This document shows positions 22,000-30,447 of a stretch of 40,635 bases of DNA, piece after piece. Under the pieces are notes generated by a model that worked only from the letters and a program-made list of their open reading frames with translations, was not told where the DNA came from and searched no databases. Every line of letters begins with the position of its first letter. Positions within the stretch are counted from its first letter, which is position 1. Origin of the DNA: a virus. Both the position numbers and the translations under genes were made by a program. The stretch lies in the IMG/VR virus record IMGVR_UViG_3300020582_000018, positions 1-40,635 of that record. One strand, given 5' to 3'.

Positions 22000-23930
22000 T
22001 GGCTACTCCGACACCACAGCCAATTGATATTTCGGCGGGGTTGGTTCCCAAACAAGATGCGGGGTCCGGTATAGATTTATCTGCCGGTCTTGATCAGTCC
22101 ACATCCGGACAACCCGCCGCCCCGCAAGCACCATTCTTAGAACGAATGGGGCAGGGAATTGCTTCTGGTGCTGCTGAAACAGTTGCGGGGCTGGGCAAGA
22201 TCGGCAGCCACATTCCCGGTACAAGTTACGTTTCCGAGAAATTAGGTGATGCTCTCGGTCTTCCTAAACTAGGACCCGATCAGAATCCCTATGACACCGT
22301 AGAGAAATCCGTCCAGCACAATAAAGAGCAAGCCACTAATAATACTGCGGGGCGGATTGGATACGGAGGGGAAACGCTGACTGAATTTCTCTTGGGCGAC
22401 GAGGCTCTAAAAGGTTTGTCGTTGGCGGATAAACTTAAGGCCGCCTCTGGCGTTGCTCAAATGTTTGAGAAATCCCCGAAATTGATGAAAGCTGTTCAGA
22501 TTGGCGCGGATGCCATGAAGAACTATCCAAAGGCTACTGAAATTGTCGGCGAGGCTACGCGGCAAGGAGCGGTACAAGGAACGCAGACTCTTGCCAAGAC
22601 TGGCGGGGATGTTGACGAGGCCGCCAAAGAAGGCGCAACGATGGCCGGGACTTCCGGTGTTCTTGGCGCAGTCGGGGCAGGTGCCGGAAGCCTTCTTGAA
22701 AAAGGCGGCAAAGCCGCACAAACCGTAGAAACACTCGGCAAGGTTGCCGAAGCTGCACCATCCAAGGAAGAAGTAACCGAAGGTGCTAAAAACGCCGTAG
22801 ATGCCGCCAAGCAATCCATGCACACGAAGTTCGAGGCGGGCATTCAAGATTTGACCGAACGTTTGGGCGATAAAGAAGTTCCTCATGCGGACAGTCCTAT
22901 CGCCGCTACTGCAAAAGAATTGATTAAGGCTCCCGAACCAGCCGAGCACGGGTTGGTGGCTGCTGCGAAAGAAGCCGCTGGCGAAAGAATGGACAAACCA
23001 GTGAAGGCTTTGCTTGATAAGGCCGCTGCGCAAGAAGGGCAGGCGTGGAAAGTAAATGATTTAGTTGATTTCCGGCAAGCCGTTAGAAAATTGGCGGATT
23101 CTTACCCGCCCGGCGACCCTAATGCCCGAACGCTTTATAAATTGCTACCTTCCGTGGACGATACTTTGGGAAAGTTGGCAGATCAATCTGGGGATACTGC
23201 TGCTAAATCCGATTACGCGGCACTTCGAAAAGACTACAAAAACAAAATCAAATATTTCACTCCGTCTGGAAAACCAGAGGATCGCATTGCTTATGCGACA
23301 GCCAATGTTTTACGCACAGGGACCAAAGAAGACATTGGCAAGTATCTCATGAGTGGTGATGCCCGAGCCAAGGTTAAAGCCTTGACTGGACTGTTGGGCG
23401 ATGACGGGGCTAAAGATATTGGTAAAAATGTTTTCAGTACGATGCTAGAAGATGCTTCTCCAAATGGAAGATTGAATCCGACAGCTCTTGTCCAGAAGTG
23501 GGCAAAGTTACCAAATGAAGCCAAGAACAGTCTCTTTGATTCTAAGATTGGCGACACCGCTATCCAACAGCTAATGCAGGATACCAAAAGCGCCGCTCAA
23601 GTTCAGAGATTGATGCGTTTAGGTGTGTTGTCTGCCATCTCTGGACCCATCGCTCATCCTATAGGCGCAGGAGTTGGAACTTTATTAGGATTGACAATCG
23701 AAGGCGGAGGATTTGAGGGCGGACGGAAAATGCTAGATTACGTTGCCAATCACCCCGCAGTTTGGAAAAGTCTTGGATTGGCGGGAAAAGTTGCAAAAGC
23801 CGCCGAGTCCGGAACTGGACAAGCTCTCGGCACCGTAATCAAACAGCAGGCCGGACGCGGACTTAGCAGTGTAATGCAAGGGGCCTCGCAACCTTTGAGC
23901 GAACCCGCACCAATAGGAGAAGAACAATGA
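21999..23930 (+). CDS. Putative internal virion (ejection) protein, 643 aa
   Basis: The third and last of the ejection-type series. The N-terminal section resembles its neighbour (DISAGLVPKQDAGSGIDLSAGLDQSTSGQPA, then a hydrophobic/glycine-rich part). A long alanine/lysine/glutamate-rich helical centre follows, then a hydrophobic stretch (LSAISGPIAHPIGAGVGTLLGL, near residue 545-567). Two copies of the dispersed palindrome occur (22095-22112 and 23805-23822). ATGA couples it to the next gene. It could also be a tape-measure-like protein; the podovirus-like context favours ejection. Confidence 0.5.
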   Translation: MATPTPQPIDISAGLVPKQDAGSGIDLSAGLDQSTSGQPAAPQAPFLERMGQGIASGAAETVAGLGKIGSHIPGTSYVSEKLGDALGLPKLGPDQNPYDTVEKSVQHNKEQATNNTAGRIGYGGETLTEFLLGDEALKGLSLADKLKAASGVAQMFEKSPKLMKAVQIGADAMKNYPKATEIVGEATRQGAVQGTQTLAKTGGDVDEAAKEGATMAGTSGVLGAVGAGAGSLLEKGGKAAQTVETLGKVAEAAPSKEEVTEGAKNAVDAAKQSMHTKFEAGIQDLTERLGDKEVPHADSPIAATAKELIKAPEPAEHGLVAAAKEAAGERMDKPVKALLDKAAAQEGQAWKVNDLVDFRQAVRKLADSYPPGDPNARTLYKLLPSVDDTLGKLADQSGDTAAKSDYAALRKDYKNKIKYFTPSGKPEDRIAYATANVLRTGTKEDIGKYLMSGDARAKVKALTGLLGDDGAKDIGKNVFSTMLEDASPNGRLNPTALVQKWAKLPNEAKNSLFDSKIGDTAIQQLMQDTKSAAQVQRLMRLGVLSAISGPIAHPIGAGVGTLLGLTIEGGGFEGGRKMLDYVANHPAVWKSLGLAGKVAKAAESGTGQALGTVIKQQAGRGLSSVMQGASQPLSEPAPIGEEQ

Positions 23931-24238
23931 AATGCAGCGATCCCAATTGTGTATACGATCAATGTGCCGGGCATACTGAAGTAAAGCCCTTGGATTATAC
24001 ACACGAACATCAGAAAGTTAAGTCTCGTCTCACCGGTAAAAACGTCGAGATCGCACAAGGGCCGATGCCCGCTGCCGCCGACCCGTCGAAAGGTGGATTG
24101 GTGCCCAGCAATCCGTTTGTTTCGCAGGCTCAAGCTGGCTATCTTCACAGTCATCCATCCGTACTCGGGGCCTCGCGATTGAAAGAATGGGATAACGCAA
24201 CTCGTGGCAAGCACCTGCCAAAGCATGTGAAGAAATAA
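23927..24238 (+). CDS. Small phage protein, 103 aa, FVSQAQ-GYLH type
   Basis: It starts with a cysteine-containing segment (KCSDPNCVYDQCAGH). The C-terminal half, NPFVSQAQAGYLHSHPSVLGASRLKEWDNATRGKHLPKHVKK, resembles short phage proteins with a SQAQ--W/YL-AHP ... EW---T-GK-LP--V motif, whose function is not known. Both ends are coupled to neighbours (ATGA, TAATG). Confidence 0.6.
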   Translation: MKCSDPNCVYDQCAGHTEVKPLDYTHEHQKVKSRLTGKNVEIAQGPMPAAADPSKGGLVPSNPFVSQAQAGYLHSHPSVLGASRLKEWDNATRGKHLPKHVKK

Positions 24239-24699
24239 TGGGATATTCGTTGGGAAATTACGGTATCAGTACCGCCCCGCAACAAACGGTAGGCAGCAGT
24301 CGCTACGCAGACCTAATCAAAGGTCAGCTAGCATTGACAGCTTGGCGACACGGCAGGACCTACGGTGGCCACGCCGCAAGTCTCTTGATCGCGCAGGTGA
24401 TCGCTACGAGAGTTAAAAAGGGCTGGGGTAATTGGTTCGACGTTATTCAGAACATCTATAAATGCTCCGCAACTTTGGAACAACCCATTGGCTTTCCGAA
24501 TGCTTGGGACCGGGATTTTTTGAGAGTACTCGCAGAAATCGATGGCGTGTTCGATGGCACTGCCAAAGACAATACGAATGCGGCACTGTTTTGGGCAGAC
24601 CTTAATAATATAACCTCCGAGTGGTTCCTAGAAAATGTGGCGCGGTCACCTAATCATACCCGTGTAGCAGATATGAATTCATTGACGTTCTGGAGCTAA
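24238..24699 (+). CDS. Putative SleB-like cell wall hydrolase
   Basis: A protein of 153 residues. LALTAWRHGRTYGGHAASLLIAQVIATRVKKGWGNWFDVI and NAALFWADLNNITSEWFLENVARSPNHTRVADMNSLTFW recall SleB/CwlJ-type (Hydrolase_2) enzymes, which cleave peptidoglycan. The usual glutamate of the family's EA-GE motif is not obvious here, so activity is uncertain. Located between ejection proteins and tail fibres, it may assist local wall penetration during infection rather than lysis; the lysis enzyme is likely the lysozyme at the end of the window. Confidence 0.5.
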   Translation: MGYSLGNYGISTAPQQTVGSSRYADLIKGQLALTAWRHGRTYGGHAASLLIAQVIATRVKKGWGNWFDVIQNIYKCSATLEQPIGFPNAWDRDFLRVLAEIDGVFDGTAKDNTNAALFWADLNNITSEWFLENVARSPNHTRVADMNSLTFWS

Positions 24700-25437
24700 A
24701 TGGCGACACCTACGGGCATGGCGCAGATTAAGGGTGGATTGTTTCAGGACCTAGAAGGCTCCCCGCTTTCTAATGGCACCCTGCTTATTGAACTCAGCCA
24801 TGACTGCAATTTAGGCAGTGTTCCTGAGCAAGTGGTTGCGGGGCTCAAGCGAATTGTCACGCTGGATACTAACGGAAATATTCCAAGTAATCCGCCAACG
24901 TATTTGTTTATTAATTCGTTGCTTACACCCGCAGGTAGTTACTATATTGTTCGGGGCTTTAAGAGCGACGGCACCAACGCTTTTGGACCGCAGTTTTGGG
25001 TGATATCCACCGATCCAACCGACGTAGGCACTTTGATTCCTACTAATCCGCCGGGCGGTATTCCGATTGTAGCGGCGGCGACACGAGTTGCATCGTTCAA
25101 TTTTCAAGTTGATGGCGGCGGTTCTGCGATTACAACCGGCGCAAAAGGACAGTGGTCAGTTCCGACCGCTTGTACGGTGACCGGGTGGGTTTTAACAGCG
25201 GATCAATCTGGCTCCTGTGTAATAGACGTTTTGCGCTCGACGTATGCGGGGTTTCCTACGACTGTCAGTATTGCCTCGACCGACAAGCCAACTTTAAGTT
25301 CGGCGCAGAAAAATGAGAACCTTGCGTTAAGTGTTTGGACGACGGCTCTCGCACAGGGTGACGAACTCCAAATAAATGTCAATTCGGCCTCTACGGTGAC
25401 CCGCGTAAATCTTAGTATTTTGGTTTCGATTCCGTGA
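24700..25437 (+). CDS. Tail-fibre protein with duplicated N-terminal domain
   Basis: A protein of 245 residues. The first 110 residues (GGLFQDLEGSPLSNGTLLIELSHDCN ... GNIPSNPPTYLF ... DVGTLIPTNPPGGIP) are closely related to the start of the protein at 26165 and probably attach both to the virion. The remaining part is a beta-rich domain (VASFNFQVDGGGSAITTG ... VTGWVLTADQSGSCVIDVLRS). It starts directly after the previous stop and ends in a GTGA overlap with the next gene. Confidence 0.6.
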   Translation: MATPTGMAQIKGGLFQDLEGSPLSNGTLLIELSHDCNLGSVPEQVVAGLKRIVTLDTNGNIPSNPPTYLFINSLLTPAGSYYIVRGFKSDGTNAFGPQFWVISTDPTDVGTLIPTNPPGGIPIVAAATRVASFNFQVDGGGSAITTGAKGQWSVPTACTVTGWVLTADQSGSCVIDVLRSTYAGFPTTVSIASTDKPTLSSAQKNENLALSVWTTALAQGDELQINVNSASTVTRVNLSILVSIP

Positions 25438-26162
25438 GTATCGCCCTAGTACAATCTACGCTCGGCGGCCATACCACATCCTCAAGTAACGGCAGCATAT
25501 CTTGTACTGGAAATTTTTCTTCAAATACAACAAGCGGCAATTTTCTTATGGCCGCGTGCTGGTTCACTAGCAGTAATGCAACTCAACCGGGACCACCCAC
25601 TTTATCCACATCTGGACAAGGTGCGGGATTTTGGACACAGCTCGGCGGCTCCGCAGGCGCGGATGGCGGCACTCTTTGGAAGGGAAAAACGCTTATTGGA
25701 ATAGTTCCTAATGCCCCTGCCATCTCTTCTGGAACCGCGACAACTTTTAGCTATGCTTCCGGCGGCAATGGTGGAACTAAAACAGTAGAATTTGCATTAT
25801 TTGAATTCTCCGGAGTGTCTCAAACTGCGGGGGCAGGCGGTGTGGATAATAGCGGTAACACGTCCGGGGCGGCGAGTACTCCCAATCCCGGCAATCTTAC
25901 CACTACAGCTTCAGATTTATTAGTGGCTATTTATGCTGGGGAAACTGGTTTGATCTCTGCGGGGTCGGGATACGCTCTAGGACCAAATCCCGTCGCAGTT
26001 CAGTTCGGACAAGTGCAGTATGCTTTAAACGTAACCGCAGGAACAATAGCTACTGCTTTCTCTGGAGGAACCGAAACGCAGTGGGGCGCGGCAGCTATTG
26101 CGTTTTTACCCAGCGTACCGAGCAGTAGTGGCAATAATTCATATGGATTCTATTTCGGATAA
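25434..26162 (+). CDS. Beta-sandwich tail/adhesin-like protein
   Basis: A protein of 242 residues beginning with GTG that overlaps the previous stop. It is one continuous serine-, glycine- and threonine-rich beta domain (NTTSGNFLMAACWF ... GGTKTVEFALFEFSGV ... ASDLLVAIYAGETG). Similar domains occur in secreted bacterial surface proteins and phage fibres. A copy of the palindrome with one change (TTATCC) lies at 25602-25619. A receptor-binding role is inferred from the neighbourhood. Confidence 0.5.
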   Translation: MSIALVQSTLGGHTTSSSNGSISCTGNFSSNTTSGNFLMAACWFTSSNATQPGPPTLSTSGQGAGFWTQLGGSAGADGGTLWKGKTLIGIVPNAPAISSGTATTFSYASGGNGGTKTVEFALFEFSGVSQTAGAGGVDNSGNTSGAASTPNPGNLTTTASDLLVAIYAGETGLISAGSGYALGPNPVAVQFGQVQYALNVTAGTIATAFSGGTETQWGAAAIAFLPSVPSSSGNNSYGFYFG

Positions 26163-26164
26163 AT

Positions 26165-27358
26165 ATGCCCGTACCTAATCTCCAGCTCACCGGCGGACAC
26201 TTTCAGGACGAGTTTGGCTCGCCACTGAGTTTTGGATATATTTTACTGGAATTGAGCCACGATGCTAAGGAAACTACTGATCCGGGAACTGTTTCCGGAG
26301 CGCTTAAGAAAACAATCAATCTTGATATAAATGGCAGTATCCCCAGCAATCCACCGGTTTTGCTATGGGATAATGCCGATCTTCTACCCAGCGGCACCTT
26401 CTACATCGTTCGCTGGTTCAAGCAAGACGGCACGGAAGCCTCTAAATACCCGCAGTACTGGCAGTTAACGGCCTCCCCGAACCCCTTAGACGTAGGAACG
26501 ATCATTCCCGTCAATCCGCCCGGTGGATTAATTGGTGGGGGCGGTAGTGGCACAGTAACCAGCGTCGGCCTCGTCATGCCCGCCGAATTTACGGTTTCCG
26601 GAAGCCCTGTTACGAGTTCCGGAACTATAACAGTTACAAAGGCTAATGAGACGGCCAATACATTATTTGCGGGGCCGGGTAGTGGCGCAGCCGCCGCGCC
26701 AACATTCAGAACACTCGTAGTCAATGATTTCAATTCTGGAACAGGCGCAACGTCTTCTACCTTTTGGCGGGGCGACGGCACTTGGGCTGCCACCGGAGTC
26801 TCGCTAGCTACTGCGGGACAAGGCGGATTTTTCGGACCCGGACTATTCATAGACGGGTCACAGATGGATCAAATTGGCGTTACCTCCGCTACAGTTGTGA
26901 ACGCCAATAACCAAGTTCGCGTCACGCAATTCGTTCTCGCGTACTCTATCACGATTCGAAATATCAGCACTGCGGTTTCGAACAACGTAGCGGCGAATTC
27001 GATCACATTCGGTATTTATAATATGTCCGGAAACAAGTTACTGGATTCCGGCACATTTGCTATAGCTACTTCTCCGACCATACAGACAAATACTCTTGGT
27101 AGCCCCGTGACACTGAGCCCCGGAGTATATTGGCTTGCTCAATCCTCGACTACGAACTCCGGTTGCACGGTGTTAGGTATCCAGCCGTCTGATGATACGA
27201 AACACGGCGAGATCATGTATAACACGAACTCAGTTCGATACGGGACGGCGGCGAACGCTGCATCCTTCGGAGTGCTCCCGGCAACTCTCGGAACCGTGAC
27301 CTCACACTTGCCGAATACCGACGGTGTGGGTATTTCTTGTCCGTTCTTCGAACCATAA
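26165..27358 (+). CDS. Tail-fibre protein with duplicated N-terminal domain
   Basis: A protein of 397 residues. Residues 1-120 (GGHFQDEFGSPLSFGYILLELSHDAK ... GSIPSNPPVLLW ... DVGTIIPVNPPGG) parallel those of the protein at 24700. A glycine-rich hinge (IGGGGSGTVTSVGL) leads to fibre repeats (VTSSGTITVTKANETANTLFAGPGSGAAAAPTFR). The C-terminal 170 residues form a separate folded domain (VNANNQVRVTQFVLAYSITIRNIS ... GVYWLAQSS). Likely a host-recognition fibre or its tip. Confidence 0.6.
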   Translation: MPVPNLQLTGGHFQDEFGSPLSFGYILLELSHDAKETTDPGTVSGALKKTINLDINGSIPSNPPVLLWDNADLLPSGTFYIVRWFKQDGTEASKYPQYWQLTASPNPLDVGTIIPVNPPGGLIGGGGSGTVTSVGLVMPAEFTVSGSPVTSSGTITVTKANETANTLFAGPGSGAAAAPTFRTLVVNDFNSGTGATSSTFWRGDGTWAATGVSLATAGQGGFFGPGLFIDGSQMDQIGVTSATVVNANNQVRVTQFVLAYSITIRNISTAVSNNVAANSITFGIYNMSGNKLLDSGTFAIATSPTIQTNTLGSPVTLSPGVYWLAQSSTTNSGCTVLGIQPSDDTKHGEIMYNTNSVRYGTAANAASFGVLPATLGTVTSHLPNTDGVGISCPFFEP

Positions 27359-27417
27359 GACTCTACGGCCCAAATCCCCTGCGAGGCCGATAAATCAATC
27401 CTAAGGATATTCTGGCC

Positions 27418-27693
27418 ATGCAAGATTCCACCCCTTTTGCGTGGGCAGTCGATCATATTCAGTTGATTGGCTGGCCCGCAGTGTGTATTGCTGTTTATAA
27501 ATTTGCGCGATTTTTGGATCAAATGCAACATCGCGCAGCCGTTGTAGAAGATAACGTAAATTCAATGGCGTCAAATCACTTCCCGCATATGGAAGCCTCA
27601 TTAAATTCCATCGATGAAACATTACAACGGCAAGAAACTAGATGGGAAGCTTGGCTGACCGCGCAAGCCGCACACAATCGTAAAGATTCTTAA
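27418..27693 (+). CDS. Small membrane-anchored coiled-coil protein
   Basis: A protein of 91 residues. A hydrophobic segment near residues 13-30 (IQLIGWPAVCIAVYKFARFL) is followed by a polar helical region with coiled-coil character (VEDNVNSMASNHFPHMEASLNSIDETLQRQETRWEAWL). AAGGA at 27403-27407 gives the ribosome site. The single membrane anchor with a helical tail resembles small holin-associated or spanin-like phage proteins, but no specific family is recognised. Confidence 0.5.
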   Translation: MQDSTPFAWAVDHIQLIGWPAVCIAVYKFARFLDQMQHRAAVVEDNVNSMASNHFPHMEASLNSIDETLQRQETRWEAWLTAQAAHNRKDS

Positions 27694-27711
27694 TTGTCCA
27701 CATCTGGACAA
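27694..27711. promoter_or_regulatory. Intergenic copy of the dispersed palindrome
   Basis: TTGTCC-ACATCT-GGACAA begins on the base after the stop codon of the previous gene and lies 30 bases before the next start. Both outer hexamers match perfectly. Being non-coding, it shows the motif is kept at the DNA level. It is operator-like in size and symmetry. Confidence 0.6.
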
Positions 27712-27741
27712 ACTCTCTACTCATTCTTAAAGGACTAAATC

Positions 27742-28014
27742 ATGGGCTTTCAATTTTATCCGTTTAAATGTACGCAAGTTACTGTTACCGGAACCGCCAC
27801 GCAATTAGTGGCAGCAAATGCCTCGCGATCTGGATTTCAAGTTGTAAATACCAGCACCACGGACGTTTATCTAGGCGAGTCGAATGTCACTACATCGACA
27901 GGGCATCTTCTGACTGGTACGAAGGGCGCAAGTATTGGGTTCGCAACCACACAGGCTGTCTACGGAATCACTAGCGGTGCTTCCGAAGTAGTCACGATTC
28001 TGGAGACGTTCTAG
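27742..28014 (+). CDS. Small beta-rich virion protein, 90 aa
   Basis: The sequence (CTQVTVTGTATQLVAANASRSGFQVVNTSTTDVYLGESNVTT) is an all-beta pattern often found in small head- or tail-decoration proteins, in which a modified base contacts other fibres. AAAGGA is found upstream within CTTAAAGGACTAAATC, a leader nearly identical to that before 11052. The gene ends two bases before the next fibre gene. No specific family is recognised. Confidence 0.5.
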   Translation: MGFQFYPFKCTQVTVTGTATQLVAANASRSGFQVVNTSTTDVYLGESNVTTSTGHLLTGTKGASIGFATTQAVYGITSGASEVVTILETF

Positions 28015-28016
28015 AT

Positions 28017-29126
28017 ATGAACAAACAATATACTGTTCCTACTGGAAATACTCCGGGTTCTGGCGGCGGGGGCGGAGGAAGCGGCACCGTAACGTCCGTG
28101 TCCATGACCGGGGACGGAACCGTACTTAATTCTGTAGTTCCCGGTTCTCCGGTAACGACTTCCGGTACTTTGGCCCCTACTCTCGCAAACGCGGGGGGCG
28201 GCACAGTATTAGGAAATAATACTACGTCGTCCGCAGCTCCTGCTTATACGACCGCGCCTGTGTTGGGAATCCCCGGTACGTCCACTGGTTCCATAGCTTT
28301 GGCGTCTTCCACTGCTTCGGGTAAATATACAATTACCGCTCCCGCAAATGCGGCGACCCCGACGCTAACGTTGCCAACGGGAACGGGAACATTTGCTGTT
28401 ACCGCATCTGCGCCAATTGTCCTGAGTGCGACCACTGGGGCATTGACCGCTCCGACCGCAGTTACATCTGCTGCATCGTTGACTTCGAATGCAGTGGTTC
28501 TTGGCGGGGGTGGGCAAGCAACTTCTACTCAGACTTTTTTAACCACAGATGGTGCGGCCAAGCTCACTGTCGGTGTGATTGGCGGTGGAAATGGTGTGTT
28601 GGCGCTGGCGGGTAATACTAGCGGAACCGCGACATTCACTGCTCCGGCAGTCGCGGGTACTTCTAACAATCCCGTAGCAGTAAGCAATATTTTAACCGGA
28701 CCCGATGGAGGGCTGACCACTCCGACTTACGGGTTCACGAATTCAACGAGCATAGGCATGTCGCAGAGCGGCGGCTCGATGAACCTCAATTCCGCCAGCA
28801 ACATCAATCTTGCCTCCGGTGGCTCGATCCTGTGGCAGTTTCAGGGCGGCGGCGATTTCCTATTTAACAAAGGGAAAGGAGCACACATCCGTACCCAAGC
28901 GGCCAACAATGATATGGCCGGTACCCTCACTTCCGGTTCAGGCACAACGGTATCTGCCACGTTTACCACCAATTATACATCTACTCCTGCCATCGTGATC
29001 ACTCCTACTACTGCTGGAATCACGTCTGCCATCATTACCTCTCAATCGAATTCAGGATTTACGATAACTTACGCTCCTAGCGGAGCCGCTACGTTTAACT
29101 ATCTCGTTATTGGTAATCCTAATTAG
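28017..29126 (+). CDS. Tail-fibre protein, glycine-rich shaft
   Basis: A protein of 369 residues with a glycine stretch at 14-24 (GSGGGGGGSGTVTSVSM). Long alanine/threonine-rich shaft repeats follow (about 40-250), typical of trimeric fibres. A short C-terminal tip domain (about 290-369: GTLTSGSGTTVSATFTTNYTSTPAIVITPTT ... FNYLVIGNPN) resembles lectin-like fibre tips. Likely involved in host binding. It is immediately followed by another fibre gene. Confidence 0.6.
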   Translation: MNKQYTVPTGNTPGSGGGGGGSGTVTSVSMTGDGTVLNSVVPGSPVTTSGTLAPTLANAGGGTVLGNNTTSSAAPAYTTAPVLGIPGTSTGSIALASSTASGKYTITAPANAATPTLTLPTGTGTFAVTASAPIVLSATTGALTAPTAVTSAASLTSNAVVLGGGGQATSTQTFLTTDGAAKLTVGVIGGGNGVLALAGNTSGTATFTAPAVAGTSNNPVAVSNILTGPDGGLTTPTYGFTNSTSIGMSQSGGSMNLNSASNINLASGGSILWQFQGGGDFLFNKGKGAHIRTQAANNDMAGTLTSGSGTTVSATFTTNYTSTPAIVITPTTAGITSAIITSQSNSGFTITYAPSGAATFNYLVIGNPN

Positions 29127-29127
29127 T

Positions 29128-30447
29128 ATGGCAACCCCAAAACCATTCACAAAGCAATCGATAGTAACAACTTCTGACCAAGATGCCCTTCAAATTAAGG
29201 ACATTAAAGGAGATGTTGTTGGCTGGATTGATTCGTCCGGAACTGGACAGGGTAATTTGGCGAGTGGAGGCGGCGGTGGAACTCCCAGTGGATCAAATAC
29301 TCAAATACAATTCAACGATTCGGGTTCGTTCGGCGGCAATGCAAATTTTGCCTTCAACAAAAGTGTGAACACAGTTGGAGGCGTAGGAATTGGGCCGGGT
29401 AATACTCCGGGTCAAATTGATCCTATTTCTGGCGAAACTTCAGGCCCGACCGGTACATCAATCCTCGATGTTACTCAAAGTATATCATCGGCTTCGCTAC
29501 CAAATAATGTAAGTGCAACATTAGTTAGTGGCATCGAGGCGAATCCATCGGCGGATAGTAGTAATACATATTTCGCCTTATGGAACATTGCCTCTTCGAA
29601 ATCCACTAATACTCACACAATTAGTCAAATTGTCGCACAATTAGTTGAAGCTGATCATCTTGGTAGTGGGGCTGTTACAAATATTATTGGCGTGACTGGG
29701 GGCGCGTTCAACGACAGTTCAGGTAGTGTCGCTTCTATAGCGGGATTACTTTATTCAGCCCAAAATGCAGGCAGCGGCCCTGCCACAAGCGTAACAGGAA
29801 TATTAATTGAGAGTACCGGAGCGGCGGGTTCCGGAACTGTTACAAATAATTATGGAATTCGTGTTGCCAGTCCCTCAACCGCTGCGGTAGTTTCTCACAA
29901 CTACGGTCTTCGGATAGAAGATCAAACAGGCGGAGGGGGCAATAACCCAGATACTTGGGCAATTTTCGTCGCTGCAGCAGCGGATAAGAGTCAACTTGGC
30001 ATCGTTCAGATGCAGGGTGCTCTTACCAAATATAATAATATTTCAACAGTTGCAAACGGCATTCCATCCATATACGGACAAGCGAATCTTACTGCGCAAG
30101 GGGCGAATGTAGCGGCAACGACATTATACGCGGTCCCCGCTTCCGGAACCGGTATTTACGAAATAACTGTTTATATTGTTGTATCGCAGCCGGGAACAAA
30201 TTCATCCACTTTGCCGGATTCTCGCCTTATCTATACTGATCAAGATTCCTCGGCCACAATTACAGTAAATGCGACGGCGTCAAGTACAGGCAATACCACA
30301 TCAACCTTCCAACAGTTTACATTTGTGGTAAATGCAAAAGCCTCAACTAATATTCAATACGACATTGGCCAAGTTACCCCCTACGCCACATCCGGAGCAA
30401 CCTCAATGCAATTTGCGTATAGAGCACGAGCGAAATATCTAGGCTAA
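29128..30447 (+). CDS. Tail-fibre protein with C-terminal VDLTAQ-type module
   Basis: A protein of 439 residues from ATG 29128 (an in-frame ATG at 29110 overlaps the previous gene). The N-terminal part (ALQIKDIKGDVVGWIDSSGTGQ), glycine hinge and NTQIQFNDSGSFGGNANF segment are typical of tail-fibre shafts. Residues 317-439 (ANLTAQGANVAATTLYAVP ... SSTLPDSRLIYTDQDSSA ... MQFAYRARAKYLG) are a copy of the module seen at 4627, 8712 and 30447. A palindrome copy lies at 29233-29250. Its stop overlaps the next start. Confidence 0.65.
   Translation: MATPKPFTKQSIVTTSDQDALQIKDIKGDVVGWIDSSGTGQGNLASGGGGGTPSGSNTQIQFNDSGSFGGNANFAFNKSVNTVGGVGIGPGNTPGQIDPISGETSGPTGTSILDVTQSISSASLPNNVSATLVSGIEANPSADSSNTYFALWNIASSKSTNTHTISQIVAQLVEADHLGSGAVTNIIGVTGGAFNDSSGSVASIAGLLYSAQNAGSGPATSVTGILIESTGAAGSGTVTNNYGIRVASPSTAAVVSHNYGLRIEDQTGGGGNNPDTWAIFVAAAADKSQLGIVQMQGALTKYNNISTVANGIPSIYGQANLTAQGANVAATTLYAVPASGTGIYEITVYIVVSQPGTNSSTLPDSRLIYTDQDSSATITVNATASSTGNTTSTFQQFTFVVNAKASTNIQYDIGQVTPYATSGATSMQFAYRARAKYLG

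Noticed and set aside
22407-23033. 208-aa minus-strand frame opposite the third ejection protein gene
   Set aside because: It is phenylalanine/cysteine-rich with no domain, as expected for the complement of an alanine/lysine-rich helical gene.
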